This document shows, one piece after another, positions 7,530 through 20,327 of a stretch of 64,000 nucleotides of DNA. The notes beneath the pieces are model-generated. The model worked only from the letters and a program-made list of their open reading frames with translations, made no database searches and was not told where the DNA came from. The stretch is taken from NCBI GenBank assembly GCA_018241125.1, contig JAFEEL010000009.1, positions 1 to 64,000 on the forward strand, written 5' to 3'. This DNA is from Pseudomonadota bacterium (GTDB lineage: Bacteria; Pseudomonadota; Gammaproteobacteria; Xanthomonadales; Xanthomonadaceae). Position numbers and translations under genes: made by a program. Each line of letters begins with the position of its first letter. Within the stretch, counting starts at the first letter, position 1.

Positions 7530-8726
7530 ATGACCGCGAACGCATCAGAGAATGGAAACTCACCCCGCACGCCCACCGGCTCGCGCCGCGCGCACGTGCT
7601 GGCGTCCGCGCTGGTACCCCTGTTGCTGGTGCCGATGACGCTGGCCTTGCCGGCGTGCAAACGCAGCACCGCCGCCGATGCGCAGGCGTCCTCCAGCACC
7701 GCCGACGGCAAGGGTGGCAAGAACGGCAAGGCCGCCGAGACGGTGCCGGTCGAAACCACGGCGGTCACGCGCCGGGCGATTTCGGCCAGTTACAACGGCA
7801 CGGCGGCCCTGGATGCGCCCGATGAGGCGCAGGTGATCGCCAAGACCTCGGGCATCGTGCTGCAACTGCTCACCGAGGAAGGCCAGCACGTCAAGGCCGG
7901 GCAGGTGCTGGTCAAGCTCGATTCGCAGCGCCAGCGCCTCGGCGTGCAGCAAGCGCAAGCGCAGGTGGACAAGCTGCAAGCCAACTACGATCGCTCGCAG
8001 AAGCTGGCCGCTGCCAAGCTGGTCAGCGCCTCGGACAACGACCAGATCAAGTACGACCTCGCCAACGCCAGGGCGGCATTGGACATGGCCAAGCTGGAGC
8101 TGTCGTACACCGACGTGGTGGCGCCGATTTCCGGCGTGGTCGCGCAGCGCTCGATCAAGCTCGGCAACTTCGTGCAGATCAACTCGCCGATCATCCGCAT
8201 CGTCGACGACTCGGTGCTGCAGGCCACCCTCAACGTGCCCGAGCGCGAGCTGTCCAAGCTGCGCGCGGGGTTGCCGGCGACGATGGAACTGGACGCGCTG
8301 CCGGGCAAGTCGTTCAAGGGCGTGGTGGATCACGTCGCGCCGATGGTCGATGCCGGCAGCGGCACCTTCCGCGTGGTCTGCCGTTTCGCCGGCGAAGGCT
8401 TGCTGCAACCGGGCATGTTCAGCCGCATCCGCATCGACTACGACCGCCACGCCGACGCACTGGTGGTGCCGCGCATCGCCCTGCTCGACGACAGCGCCGA
8501 CCCGGCGGTGTTCGTGGTGCGTGCCGGCAAGGCGGTGCGCGTGCCGGTCGGGGTGGGCTACACCGACGGGGAGTGGGCGGAGATCCGCAGTGGGCTGGCG
8601 GCTGGCGATGCAGTGGTGACCGCCGGCAAGGCGGCGCTGCGCGACGGCAGCGCGGTCACCGTGATCCCCGCGCAAAACGGCGCAGCGCTGGCGGCCTCGG
8701 CCGCCGCCACGCCGACCTCGAACTGA
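7530..8726 (+). CDS. RND efflux pump periplasmic adaptor lipoprotein (HlyD/MFP family)
   Basis: 398 residues from ATG 7530, the first start after the promoter. The N terminus has a hydrophobic stretch ending in the lipobox LALPAC, so the protein is probably anchored in the inner membrane by a lipid. The order is that of MexA/AcrA-type adaptors: a lipoyl half (AQVIAKTSGIVLQLLTEEGQ, VKAGQVLVKLD), an alpha-helical hairpin rich in Q/A/K (residues about 125-190), the second lipoyl half (YTDVVAPISGVVAQRSIKLGN), then beta-barrel and membrane-proximal domains. It links an RND permease to an outer-membrane channel. No outer-membrane factor is encoded in the operon. Two permease genes follow directly, the first starting 13 bp downstream. 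Confidence 0.93.
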   Translation: MTANASENGNSPRTPTGSRRAHVLASALVPLLLVPMTLALPACKRSTAADAQASSSTADGKGGKNGKAAETVPVETTAVTRRAISASYNGTAALDAPDEAQVIAKTSGIVLQLLTEEGQHVKAGQVLVKLDSQRQRLGVQQAQAQVDKLQANYDRSQKLAAAKLVSASDNDQIKYDLANARAALDMAKLELSYTDVVAPISGVVAQRSIKLGNFVQINSPIIRIVDDSVLQATLNVPERELSKLRAGLPATMELDALPGKSFKGVVDHVAPMVDAGSGTFRVVCRFAGEGLLQPGMFSRIRIDYDRHADALVVPRIALLDDSADPAVFVVRAGKAVRVPVGVGYTDGEWAEIRSGLAAGDAVVTAGKAALRDGSAVTVIPAQNGAALAASAAATPTSN

Positions 8727-8739
8727 GCGGGGAAGGCGC

Positions 8740-12203
<3,464 letters not shown>

Positions 12204-12207
<4 letters not shown>

Positions 12208-15200
12208 GCGTGGCCGAGTTCAGCCTCAAGCGCCCGGTCACGACCACGATGTTCTTCGTGTCGCTGTTCGTGATCGGCCTGATCGCGGCCTTGCGCCTGC
12301 CGCTGGAGGCCATGCCGGACGTCTCGGCGCCGTTCCTGGCTGTGAACATCCCCTACAACGGCTCCACGCCAGCCGAGGTCGAGCGCACCATCCTGCGCCC
12401 GGCGGAAGAGGCGCTGGCGACGATGAGCGGGGTCAAGCACATGTACTCGAGCGCCGATGCCAACGGCGCCAACGTGTTCATGGAGTTTTCCGACTGGTCG
12501 CGCGACATCGCCATCGCCGCCTCGCAGGCGCGCCAGCGCATCGACGGCATCCGCGACCAGTTGCCCTCCGACGTGCAACGCTATTTCGTGCAGAAGTTTT
12601 CCTCGTCCGATCAGGCCGTGCTGCAGGTGCGCCTGGCCGGGGCGAAGGACTTGTCCACCGATTACGACTTGATCGACCGTGAGTTCGTCAAGCCCATCGA
12701 ACGCCTGCCCGGCGTGGCCAAGGTGGAAGTTTCCGGCGCCTCCCCCAACGAGGTGGAGATCGCGGTCGATTCCGATCGCCTGACCGCGCATGGGGTCAAT
12801 CTCAACGATCTGGCCACCAAGCTGCGCGCCGTGAACTTCTCGGTTTCCGCCGGCGAGATCGGCGATGGCGGGCAGCGCCTGCGCGTGCAGCCGGTCGGCG
12901 AGATCCGCAGCCTGGATCAGTTTCGCAACCTGCCGATCGGCAGCAATGGCCTGCGTCTGGGCGACATCGCGCAGGTGAGCTTTCACCCGCAGCGCACCCA
13001 GATCGGGCGGCGGCTGAACGGCACGCCGGCGGTCGGCATCGACATTTACAAGGAGCGCAATGCCAACCTGGTCGACGTCACCCGTCGGGTGATGGCCGAG
13101 GTCACCGCGATCGGCGCCAAGCCGGAACTGGGCGGCGTGCGCATCAAGGTGATCGACGATCAGGGCAAGGACGTGGTGTCGTCCCTGAGCGAACTGGCCG
13201 AGGCCGGCGCGATCGGCTTGCTGCTGTCACTGGCGGTGCTGTACTTCTTCCTGCGCGATTGGGCCTCGACGTTGATGGTGTCGCTGGCGATCCCGATCTG
13301 CTTCGTCATCACCCTGGGCCTGATGTATTTCGCTGGCATCACCTTGAACATCTTGTCGATGATGGGCCTGCTGCTGGCGGTCGGCATGCTGGTCGATAAC
13401 GCGGTGGTGGTAGTGGAGAGCATCTACCAGGAGCGCGAGCGCATCCCCGGCGACACCCGCCGCGCCTCCATCGTCGGCACCCGCCACGTCGCCATCGCGC
13501 TCTCCGCCGGTACCTTGTGCCACTGCATCGTGTTCTTGCCGATGGTGTTCGGGCAACGCAATTTCCTCACCATCTATCTGGCGCAGATCGCGGTGACGAT
13601 TTCCGCCTCGCTGCTGGCCTCGTGGCTGGTGGCGGTGAGTCTGATCCCGATGATCGCCGCGCGCCTGCGCACGCCGCCGACGGTAGCCACCGCGACCGGG
13701 CTGATCCACCGCCTGCAGGATCGCTATGCGCGCGTGCTGCGCTGGACGCTCGAACACCGCGGCTGGTCGGTTGCCGGCATCCTGGTCATCGTGCTGGCCA
13801 GTTTTGTGCCGATGCAGTTCATGAAGACCGACATGTTCAACAACGAGCAGGCCGGTCGCACGCAGCTGTTCTATCACTGGAAGGGTTCGTACACCTTGCC
13901 GCAGATGTCCGACGAGGTGCGGCGTGTGGAGAACTACCTTGACGCCCATCGCAAGCCCTTGCACATCGTGCAGATCTACTCGTTCTTCAGCGAGCAGGGC
14001 GATGCCGGCACCATGATCAAGTTCGACACCGACACGGTCGCCGGTACCAAGCCGCTGGTGGAGGCGCTGCGCAAGGGCCTGCCGAAATCGGCGCGCGCCG
14101 ACATCGGCATCGGGTTCGGTGGTGGTGGGCCCGGTGGCGGCAACGACAACCAGCCGGGGATCCAGATGCAGCTGGTGGGCGATTCTTCGCAGGTGCTGAT
14201 GGATGAAGGCAAGGAAGTCGTGGCGCTGCTGGCGCGGCTACCGCAGTTGCACGACGTGCGCGTGGATGCGGGTGATCAAAACACCGAGTTGAGCGTGCAT
14301 GTGGATCGCGAGCGCGCCGCTGCCTTCGGGTTCTCGGCGCAGGACGTGGCCGGTTTCATCGGCATCGCCTTGCGCGGCACGCCGCTGCACGATTTCCAGC
14401 GCGGCGACACGCAGGTGCCGGTGACGGTGCGCTTTGCTGGCTCGCAGTCGTACGGGGCCAAGGATCTGGCCCGCTTCACCGTGAGCACGCCCGATGGCCG
14501 GCAAGTGCCATTGCTCAGCCTGGTGCAAGTGTCGACCAACCCCAGTGCCTCGCAGGTTTCGCGCACCGACCGGCAGACCACGCTGAACATCAAGGCCAAC
14601 CTCGCCGACAAGGTGACCATGCCCGAGGCGCGCGCGGCGATGGAAAAGGCGCTGGCGGCGATGAGTTTTCCGCCCGGTTATTCCTACAGCTTCGACGGCG
14701 CCTTCCAGCAGGACGACGAGGCGATGGGGCAGATGGGGCGCAACGTGCTGATCGCGCTGGCGCTGATCTACATCGTGATGGCGGCGATCTTCGAATCGTT
14801 GCTGTTCCCGGCGGCGATCCTCAGCGGCGTGCTGTTCTCCGTGCTGGGTGTGTTCTGGCTGTTCGCGCTCACCGGCACCACCTTCAACATCATGGCCTTC
14901 ATCGGCATTCTGGTGCTGATGGGCGTGGTGGTGAACAACGGCATCGTGATGGTCGAGCACATCAACAACCACCGGCGACGCGGGCTGTCACGGCTTGATG
15001 CGTTGCTCGCCGGCAGCCGCGAGCGCATGCGTCCGATCTTGATGACCATGGGCACGGCGATCCTGGCGATGGTGCCGTTGGCGCTGGGCAGCACACAGAT
15101 CGGTGGCCAAGGCCCGCCGTACTACCCGATGGCGCGCGCCATCGCCGGCGGGCTGGCGTTCTCCACGGTGGTCACGTTGTTGTTCCTGCCGACGCTTTAC

Positions 15201-15311
15201 GCGATCCTCGACGATCTTCGCAATGGCTGCGCGCGCATCGTTCGACGCGCGCGCGGCGTCGATGCGGGCGCGCCGCAGGTGGCGGTGGCGGCGATGGTGG
15301 TGGCCGAGTGA
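12204..15311 (+). CDS. RND (HAE1-type) efflux permease, second of two, with altered relay residues
   Basis: 1035 residues. The start codon overlaps the previous stop (ATGA). It has the complete RND fold, with porter domains and a glycine-rich loop GFGGGGPGGGNDN near residue 640. The proton-relay positions differ from the neighbour: helix 4 reads MLVDNAVVVVE (D398, N399 in place of DD) and helix 10 reads VVVNNGIVM (N911 where AcrB has K940). A lineage of RND proteins with NN in helix 10 exists, so the protein may still be active. Pairing with the first permease in a mixed trimer, as for MdtB/MdtC, is a reasonable guess. The gene ends 18 bp from a convergent gene without an obvious terminator. 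Confidence 0.92.
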
Positions 15312-15329
15312 GCGTGCCGGTCGTGCCGG

Positions 15330-16685
15330 TCAACCCAGCTTGCCGGCGATCCGTGCCAGCGCGTAGATCTCCCCGCCGATGGTGCCAAGGCAGGTGAGGA
15401 AGAAGTTGAGGAAGGTGCGCGAGACGCGGTTGCGATACCAACCGCGCAAGCTCGCCACGTCGTCGCGCAGGTTCATGAAGTCCTGATAGGTCGGTTTGCG
15501 CGCCCACGCCTCCACCAGTGCGCTCACCGTGCCCGAGGCGATGCCCGGGTGGAAGGGCTTGAATGGCGACCACAGCGCGCCGGCCAGCACGCTCAGCGGG
15601 TGGCCCCCTGCGGCGATGCAGCCCAGTCCGCCGCCGACGGCGGTGGCGATGAACCAGATCGCGATCAGGCGCGTGCCCAGTTGTGCGCCACCGTGCAGAT
15701 AACCCCAGACGAAGCTGCCCAGCACGAGCACGGCGATGACGATGGAAATCCACGGCACGCGGCTGCCGGTGGGCACCGATTCCAGTTCGGAACGCACGCT
15801 GACCGGATCCGTGATGTCCTCACGCAGGTGCTGCGCCAGCCCTTTCAAGTGACCGGCGCCGACCACGGCCAGTATCTGCCGTGGTTCGAGACGGGCGCTG
15901 GCGACCTTCGGTCCCGGCGCGCCCTCCTCACCACGAACGGGTGAAAGAGTGCTGTCGACCTTCGGTCTCGGCGCGCCCTCCTCACCACGAACCTGCTGGC
16001 TGGATGCTTCGTTGTGCGTCGGCGGGTTGGCTTGCCGCAATAGCGCGGCCATGTAACGGTCGCGTTCGGCGATCAGCGCGTTGTAGATCGGCGGGCTTTG
16101 TGCGGCGAACTCGCCGAAGCTGCTCTCCAGCATGTCGCCTTCTTTCAGCTTCTCGATCGACTCGGCATCGACGTGCTCGCGCTCGAACAATCCCGCGCCC
16201 AAGCCCGCCATCAACTTCATGCGGCCCCAGAATCCGAGCGCGCGCCACGCACGGCGCAAGGTGATGCCGACGTCGCGGTCGATCACCTGCAAGGGCAGGG
16301 CGCGCTCGTTGGCGGCCAGCGCAGCGGCCTTGAGTTCCGCGCCCGGCTCCACGTCCAGTTGCTCGGACAACCGGCGTTGGTAGGCCGACAGCGCGAGGTT
16401 GGCGGCGACCAAACCGGTCTTGCCTTCGCGCAGGATGCGGAACAGGTCGAGGTTTCGCAGCGCGTCGGGGTCGGTGAGGTTGCGTAGCCGCTGCGCATCG
16501 AGCTCGACGGCGATGGCATCGAAGCGGCCATCGCGTGCCAGAGCTTCCACCGCCTCCACGCTGGCACGCGAGACGTGCGCCGTGCCCAGCAAGGTGTAAC
16601 GCACGCCGTCGCGTTCGACGATCGCATGCGGCTGGTCGGCCAGCGGATCCGTGGTTGCGCTGACGTCGAGCGTGGATGCGTTCAA
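15330..16685 (-). CDS. TraB/PrgY-family membrane protein with an in-frame repeat insertion
   Basis: 451 residues from a TTG start (16685) that overlaps the aguB stop as TTGA, with AAGAGGT at a suitable distance upstream; there is no ATG before residue 170. The N-terminal domain is TraB/TIKI-like: YTLLGTAHVS, the ELD motif in DAIAVELDAQR, and the GxGH motif in LAVVGAGHLKGL. The C-terminal third has several membrane helices (WISIVIAVLVLGSFVWGYL, LIAIWFIATAVGGGLGC). Members are putative metalloproteases or pheromone-degrading factors; the substrate here is unknown. Just before the GAGH motif there is an insertion of about 40 residues with two copies of VRGEEGAPxPKV. The gene is last in a run with aguA and aguB. 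Confidence 0.88.
   Translation of the reverse strand: MNASTLDVSATTDPLADQPHAIVERDGVRYTLLGTAHVSRASVEAVEALARDGRFDAIAVELDAQRLRNLTDPDALRNLDLFRILREGKTGLVAANLALSAYQRRLSEQLDVEPGAELKAAALAANERALPLQVIDRDVGITLRRAWRALGFWGRMKLMAGLGAGLFEREHVDAESIEKLKEGDMLESSFGEFAAQSPPIYNALIAERDRYMAALLRQANPPTHNEASSQQVRGEEGAPRPKVDSTLSPVRGEEGAPGPKVASARLEPRQILAVVGAGHLKGLAQHLREDITDPVSVRSELESVPTGSRVPWISIVIAVLVLGSFVWGYLHGGAQLGTRLIAIWFIATAVGGGLGCIAAGGHPLSVLAGALWSPFKPFHPGIASGTVSALVEAWARKPTYQDFMNLRDDVASLRGWYRNRVSRTFLNFFLTCLGTIGGEIYALARIAGKLG
15902..15992 (-). repeat. two 37-bp direct repeats with 54-bp period inside the TraB gene
   Basis: Units at 15902-15938 and 15956-15992 differ at one base and are separated by 17 bp. The 54-bp period is a multiple of three, so the reading frame is kept and each copy encodes VRGEEGAPxPKV. 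The GGCGCGCC core and the placement in a variable loop suggest a small dispersed intergenic-type repeat that has entered a gene and duplicated. Confidence 0.85.
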
Positions 16686-17569
16686 TCGCGATACCTCTTG
16701 AGCAGGTCGGCGTAGGCGTCGATGCGGCGGTCGCGCAGGAACGGCCAGATGCGACGCACGTGCTCGCTGCGTTGCAAGTCGATGCGCGCAAACAACAGGT
16801 TTTCGGCAGCGGCCGGTGCCTGTGCCAGCACCTCGCCCTGCGGGCCGAGGACGTGGCTGGAACCCCAGAACTCGATGCCTGCATGGCCCTGCGGTGAGGG
16901 CTCGTGGCCGATGCGATTGCACGACAGTACCGGCAAGCCGTTGGCGATGGCGTGGCCGCGATGCGACAGCAACCAGGCGTCGCGCTGACGATCTTTTTCA
17001 TCCTGCGCGTCGGCCGGATCCCAGCCGATCGCAGTCGGATACAGCAGCAGTTCGGCGCCGGCCAGCGCCATCAGGCGTGCCGCTTCGGGGTACCACTGAT
17101 CCCAGCACACCAGCACGCCCAGCCGCCCGACCGAGGTGTCGATCGGCGTGAAGCCCAGATCGCCGGGGGTGAAGTAGAACTTCTCGTGGAAACCCGGATC
17201 GTCGGGGATGTGCATCTTGCGATATTTCCCGGCCACGGTGCCGTCGGCTTCCAGCACCACGGCGGTGTTGTGGTACAGGCCGGCGGCGCGGCGCTCGAAC
17301 AGCGAGCCGACGATCACCACGCCGTGCCGGCGCGCCAATGCGCCCAGCGCATCGGTGCTCGGGCCGGGGATCGGCTCGGCGCGCTCGAACTCGGCGACCG
17401 CTTCGTGCTGGCAGAAGTACGCACCGTTATGCAGCTCCTGCAGCAGCACCAGTTGCGCGCCCGCCGCGGCGGCCTCTTCCACGCGCCGGGCGATGATCGA
17501 CAGGTTGGCCTCGACGCTGCCGTGGTTGCGCTCTTGCACTAGGGAGACGGTGATGTTGGTTGGCTTCAC
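16682..17569 (-). CDS. aguB: N-carbamoylputrescine amidase
   Basis: 295 residues, nitrilase superfamily. It hydrolyses N-carbamoylputrescine to putrescine, CO2 and ammonia, the second step of the agmatine route to polyamines. The Glu-Lys-Cys triad is visible: E45 in LVLLQELHNGAYF, K118 in KYRKMHIP, and C155 in GVLVCWDQWYPE. QELHNGAYFCQ and the C-terminal region RRIWPFLRDRRIDAY are typical of the plant/Pseudomonas AguB group. It begins 12 bp after the aguA stop and its own stop overlaps the next start, so it belongs to one operon with aguA and the TraB-family gene. Confidence 0.95.
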   Translation of the reverse strand: MKPTNITVSLVQERNHGSVEANLSIIARRVEEAAAAGAQLVLLQELHNGAYFCQHEAVAEFERAEPIPGPSTDALGALARRHGVVIVGSLFERRAAGLYHNTAVVLEADGTVAGKYRKMHIPDDPGFHEKFYFTPGDLGFTPIDTSVGRLGVLVCWDQWYPEAARLMALAGAELLLYPTAIGWDPADAQDEKDRQRDAWLLSHRGHAIANGLPVLSCNRIGHEPSPQGHAGIEFWGSSHVLGPQGEVLAQAPAAAENLLFARIDLQRSEHVRRIWPFLRDRRIDAYADLLKRYRD

Positions 17570-17581
17570 TGGAACCCTCCG

Positions 17582-18619
17582 TCAGCTGGCCAGCAGGCCC
17601 TTGGGCAGTTGCATGGTCAGGCAGTGCAGGCTGCCGTTTTGCCAGATCAGGGCGCGGCAGCGCACCGGCACGATCTGCCGACCGGGGAATGCCTGTGCCA
17701 ATACCGTCGCGGCCAGCGCGTCGGCCGGGTCGTCGTAGGCCGGCATCAGCACGGCGCCATTGACGATCAGGAAGTTGGCGTAAGACGCGGCCAGCCGCCG
17801 GCCTGCATCGACGATCGGACGCGGCCACGGCAGCGCGAACAGGCGATAGGGCTTGCCGTCGAGCGTGTGCAGCGATGCCAGTTCGCGCGCCATCGCCGTC
17901 AACGGCGCGTGGTGCGGATCGTCCGTATCGTCGCACGACTGGAACACGATCGAATCGGGCGAAGCGAAGCGCGCCAGCGTGTCGACGTGCGCATCGGTAT
18001 CGTCGCCCTGCAACGCGCCGTGATCCAGCCACAGTACGCGGCGCTGATGCAGTTCCTGCGCCAGGCGCGCCGACAGTTCGCTGCGATCCAGATCCGGATG
18101 GCGCGCGTGCAGGCACTGCCAGGTGGTGAGCAAGGTACCGTCGCCGTCGGTTTCGATGGCGCCGCCTTCCAGTGCGAAGTCGATGCGCTCGCGGCGGGCG
18201 TTTGCGAACACGCCGCGCGCGCACAGCTGCTCGATCAGGCGATCGTCGCGGCTGGCCGCGTACTTGCCGCCCCAGGCGGTGAAGTGGAAATCGAGCAGGT
18301 GCAACTGGTCGCGGCCGACCAAGCTGATCGGCCCCGAATCGCGCAGCCAGGTGTCGTCGTAGTCGGCCTGCACGAAATGCAGGTGCTTGCCCGGGACGCC
18401 GGTGTGCGCCAGCAGCGTTGCGGCGCGCGCGCGCACGGCTTCATCCGCGACGCAGATCAGCGCGTGCTCGAAACGGGCGATGGCGGCGATCAGTTCGACG
18501 TATGCCGTCTCGACCGCGGGCAGGCGCGCGGCCCAGTCGGTTCCCGCATGCGGCCACGCGACCAGCACCGCCGATTGCGGCTCCCATTCCGCGGGAAAAC
18601 GAACGGCGGGAGCGATCAT
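17582..18619 (-). CDS. aguA: agmatine deiminase (agmatine iminohydrolase)
   Basis: 345 residues, peptidyl-arginine-deiminase (PAD_porph) family. It converts agmatine to N-carbamoylputrescine and ammonia, the substrate of the next enzyme. The family landmarks are WPHAGTDWA near residue 23, DYDDTWLRDSGPI (substrate-binding D and R), FALEGGAIETDGDGTLL, WLDHGALQGDDTDAHVD, and the catalytic cysteine C333 in GSLHCLTMQLPKG close to the C terminus. Length is normal (about 340-370). It starts 6 bp after the upstream small exported protein gene, so it lies inside a minus-strand operon. No arginine decarboxylase is present in the window. Confidence 0.95.
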   Translation of the reverse strand: MIAPAVRFPAEWEPQSAVLVAWPHAGTDWAARLPAVETAYVELIAAIARFEHALICVADEAVRARAATLLAHTGVPGKHLHFVQADYDDTWLRDSGPISLVGRDQLHLLDFHFTAWGGKYAASRDDRLIEQLCARGVFANARRERIDFALEGGAIETDGDGTLLTTWQCLHARHPDLDRSELSARLAQELHQRRVLWLDHGALQGDDTDAHVDTLARFASPDSIVFQSCDDTDDPHHAPLTAMARELASLHTLDGKPYRLFALPWPRPIVDAGRRLAASYANFLIVNGAVLMPAYDDPADALAATVLAQAFPGRQIVPVRCRALIWQNGSLHCLTMQLPKGLLAS

Positions 18620-18625
18620 GCAACC

Positions 18626-18952
18626 TCAGTGCGTCGGCGCCGGTCCGATTTCCTCGGGCGAGGCGCGGTTGAGCACGACATCGACCACGTGGCCGTGCGC
18701 AAAGTACACGGTGTATTGCGGATACACCCAGCGCTGGATCACTGGCCACTTCGGCTTCTGGCCGCCGCGCGGCTCCAGTTTCTGCGTCGGCGCGCCCAAG
18801 CGCTTTTCGACCGCGGCGGTGCTCATGCCGCGCATGGAATGTTCGACCGAGGCGTCCATCTTGGCGCGATCGACCAGCAAGGTGTCGGCATGGGCCGGCA
18901 GCAGCGCGGACAGCAAGACGGCGGCGGCGGAAATCAGCAGGCTACGGTTCAT
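18626..18952 (-). CDS. small exported protein, BamE/SmpA-like fold possible
   Basis: 108 residues with a signal peptide (RSLLISAAAVLLSALLPAHA). The segment MRGMSTAAVEKRLGAPTQKL, followed by WVYPQYTVYFAHGHVVDVVL, follows the pattern of BamE/SmpA domains: a helical pair with GMsxxeVxxrlGxP, then strands that include an aromatic strand and VVxVVL. No lipobox is seen, so it is probably periplasmic rather than lipidated. GGGAGA lies at good distance before the ATG. It precedes aguA by 6 bp; a functional link to polyamine synthesis is not evident. Confidence 0.7.
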   Translation of the reverse strand: MNRSLLISAAAVLLSALLPAHADTLLVDRAKMDASVEHSMRGMSTAAVEKRLGAPTQKLEPRGGQKPKWPVIQRWVYPQYTVYFAHGHVVDVVLNRASPEEIGPAPTH

Positions 18953-19030
18953 CGCTTTCTCCCAAGGGTCACAAACGCCAAGCGCAAGACAGCCGATGCG
19001 GGAACGCCGCGTGGTGACGCCGCGCCGGAC

Positions 19031-19156
19031 TCAGCGCTGACGGGCCTTGAAGCGCGGGTTCGACTTGCAGATCACGAATACCTTGCCGCGGCGGCGGACG
19101 ACCTTGCAATCGCGGTGACGGCTCTTGGCCGACTTCAGGGAGGACAGGACTTTCAT
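19031..19156 (-). CDS. rpmJ: 50S ribosomal protein L36, zinc-free type
   Basis: 41 residues, start ATG at 19156, ending RFKARQR. The sequence begins [20 protein letters not shown] and contains [16 protein letters not shown], the L36 signature. Only two cysteines (C17, C30) are present and the CxxC/His zinc site is missing, which matches the C-minus (YkgO-like) class that xanthomonads use as L36. It is transcribed away from rpsP, with its own promoter in the shared intergenic region. Confidence 0.95.
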   Translation of the reverse strand: MKVLSSLKSAKSRHRDCKVVRRRGKVFVICKSNPRFKARQR

Positions 19157-19192
19157 GGCGGTACTCTGGCTGGGGTTGCGGGTCAATCGGCC

Positions 19193-19221
19193 ATTCTAGC
19201 CGTGCCGGCAGTGCAGTTCAA
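19193..19221 (-). promoter_or_regulatory. sigma70-type promoter for rpmJ
   Basis: On the minus strand, TTGAAC (19221-19216) and TAGAAT (19198-19193) are separated by 17 bp and lie about 37 bp upstream of the L36 start codon. Spacing and hexamers fit a sigma70 promoter. Confidence 0.6.
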
Positions 19222-19276
19222 CCTGATCTTCGAGCCTGCTCGTGGGGCATGTGCGCTGGAATGCATTCATTTCGGG

Positions 19277-19305
19277 TTTCATACGGGGCGCGGATCGGTT
19301 ATGCT
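19277..19305 (+). promoter_or_regulatory. candidate promoter for the rpsP operon
   Basis: TATGCT at 19300-19305 is a good -10 hexamer about 64 bp before the rpsP start. The hexamer 17 bp upstream, TTTCAT (19277-19282), is a weak -35. The choice rests on position and the -10 only. Confidence 0.4.
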
Positions 19306-19368
19306 AAGCGGCTAGCCGTCCTGCATTGCCTTTGGTCGGCGCGACACCACACACGAGAATCCGATTCC

Positions 19369-19629
19369 ATGGTCAAGATCCGTCTGTCCCGCGGCGGCGC
19401 CAAGAAGCGCCCCTTCTATCACATCGTCGCCACCGACCACCGCAACAAGCGCGATGGCCGCTCGCTGGAGCGGCTGGGCTTTTTCAATCCGATCGCCAGC
19501 GGCGCCGAGAAGCGCCTGGAAGTCGATGCCGCCCGGGTTCAATACTGGGTGGATAACGGTGCGCAGCTGAGCGACAAGGTCAACCTGCTGCTCAAGGAAT
19601 TCGCCGCGCAGGCGAAGGTCGCGGCCTGA
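19369..19629 (+). CDS. rpsP: 30S ribosomal protein S16
   Basis: 86 residues from ATG 19369. The opening [20 protein letters not shown] and the motif [13 protein letters not shown] are diagnostic of S16. The frame is open further upstream, but S16 always begins at this MVKIRL. It is the first gene of the rpsP-rimM-trmD-rplS block conserved in gammaproteobacteria. A hairpin (19637-19658) lies in the gap before rimM. Confidence 0.97.
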   Translation: MVKIRLSRGGAKKRPFYHIVATDHRNKRDGRSLERLGFFNPIASGAEKRLEVDAARVQYWVDNGAQLSDKVNLLLKEFAAQAKVAA

Positions 19630-19636
19630 TCCACGC

Positions 19637-19658
19637 GACCGCGCAGGTTGGCGCGGTC
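19637..19658 (+). promoter_or_regulatory. mRNA hairpin in the rpsP-rimM gap
   Basis: GACCGCG (19637-19643) pairs with CGCGGTC (19652-19658) around an 8-nt loop. There is no U tract, so it is not a classical terminator. It could lower expression of the downstream enzymes relative to S16 or stabilise the rpsP end; that is inference. Confidence 0.4.
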
Positions 19659-19746
19659 ATGCCGGGTGGGCGGCTTGCTGTTGCGGAATCCCGGCGCTGG
19701 CGCGGATGCCGGTCGGAGTCCGCAGCCCGGCCACGAAGGTTCGTCG

Positions 19747-20277
19747 GTGACCACTGACTTCGAATCGAACGCAGCGCGGGCGGCACGCCCGGTGTCGTTG
19801 GGACGCATTGCCGGGGCTTTCGGCGTGCGCGGTCAGGTTCGCATCGAATCTTGGACCGATCCGCTCGCCGCCATTTTTCGCTACCAGCCGTGGTCGCTCG
19901 TTCGCGGCGACCACGCCGCGCAGCTGGCGGGGGTGCGCGGCCGTGCGCACGGCGATGCGTTGATCGCGACGGTTCCTGGAGTGACCGATCGCGACGCGGC
20001 CGATGCGTTGGCCGGTTGGGAAATCCGCGTGCCGCGTTCGGCACTGCCGCCGCCCAGGCCCGGAGAATACTACTGGGTGGATCTGGAAGGCCTGGATGTG
20101 GCCAACCTCGAAGGCATCCATCTGGGCACGGTCGATCATCTGTTCGATACCGGCGCCAACCCGGTAATGGTGGTGCGCGGCGAGCGTGAGCGGATGATCC
20201 CTTTCGTGCAGCCGCATCTGCTATCCGTGGATCTGGATGCCCGGCACATCGTGGTGGACTGGGATGCGGATTTTTGA
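19747..20277 (+). CDS. rimM: 16S rRNA processing protein RimM
   Basis: 176 residues from GTG 19747, with GAAGG upstream; this gives the usual RimM length. Two parts are visible: an N-terminal beta-barrel starting [23 protein letters not shown], and a PRC-barrel with [31 protein letters not shown] and [13 protein letters not shown]. RimM binds S19 and helps mature the 30S head. The frame also opens upstream at 19648, but that part is not conserved in type and would run into the hairpin region. Confidence 0.95.
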   Translation: MTTDFESNAARAARPVSLGRIAGAFGVRGQVRIESWTDPLAAIFRYQPWSLVRGDHAAQLAGVRGRAHGDALIATVPGVTDRDAADALAGWEIRVPRSALPPPRPGEYYWVDLEGLDVANLEGIHLGTVDHLFDTGANPVMVVRGERERMIPFVQPHLLSVDLDARHIVVDWDADF

Positions 20278-20327
20278 CCCGGCTGGCCGCAGCCCACGCC
20301 ACGCCGCTCAGGACGTGCAAACAGCCC

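Noticed and set aside
16686..16922. N-terminal extension of the TraB-family frame to 16922
   Set aside because: It would overlap aguB by 240 bp and its composition is that of a shadow frame. The TTG at 16685 has a good ribosome-binding site.
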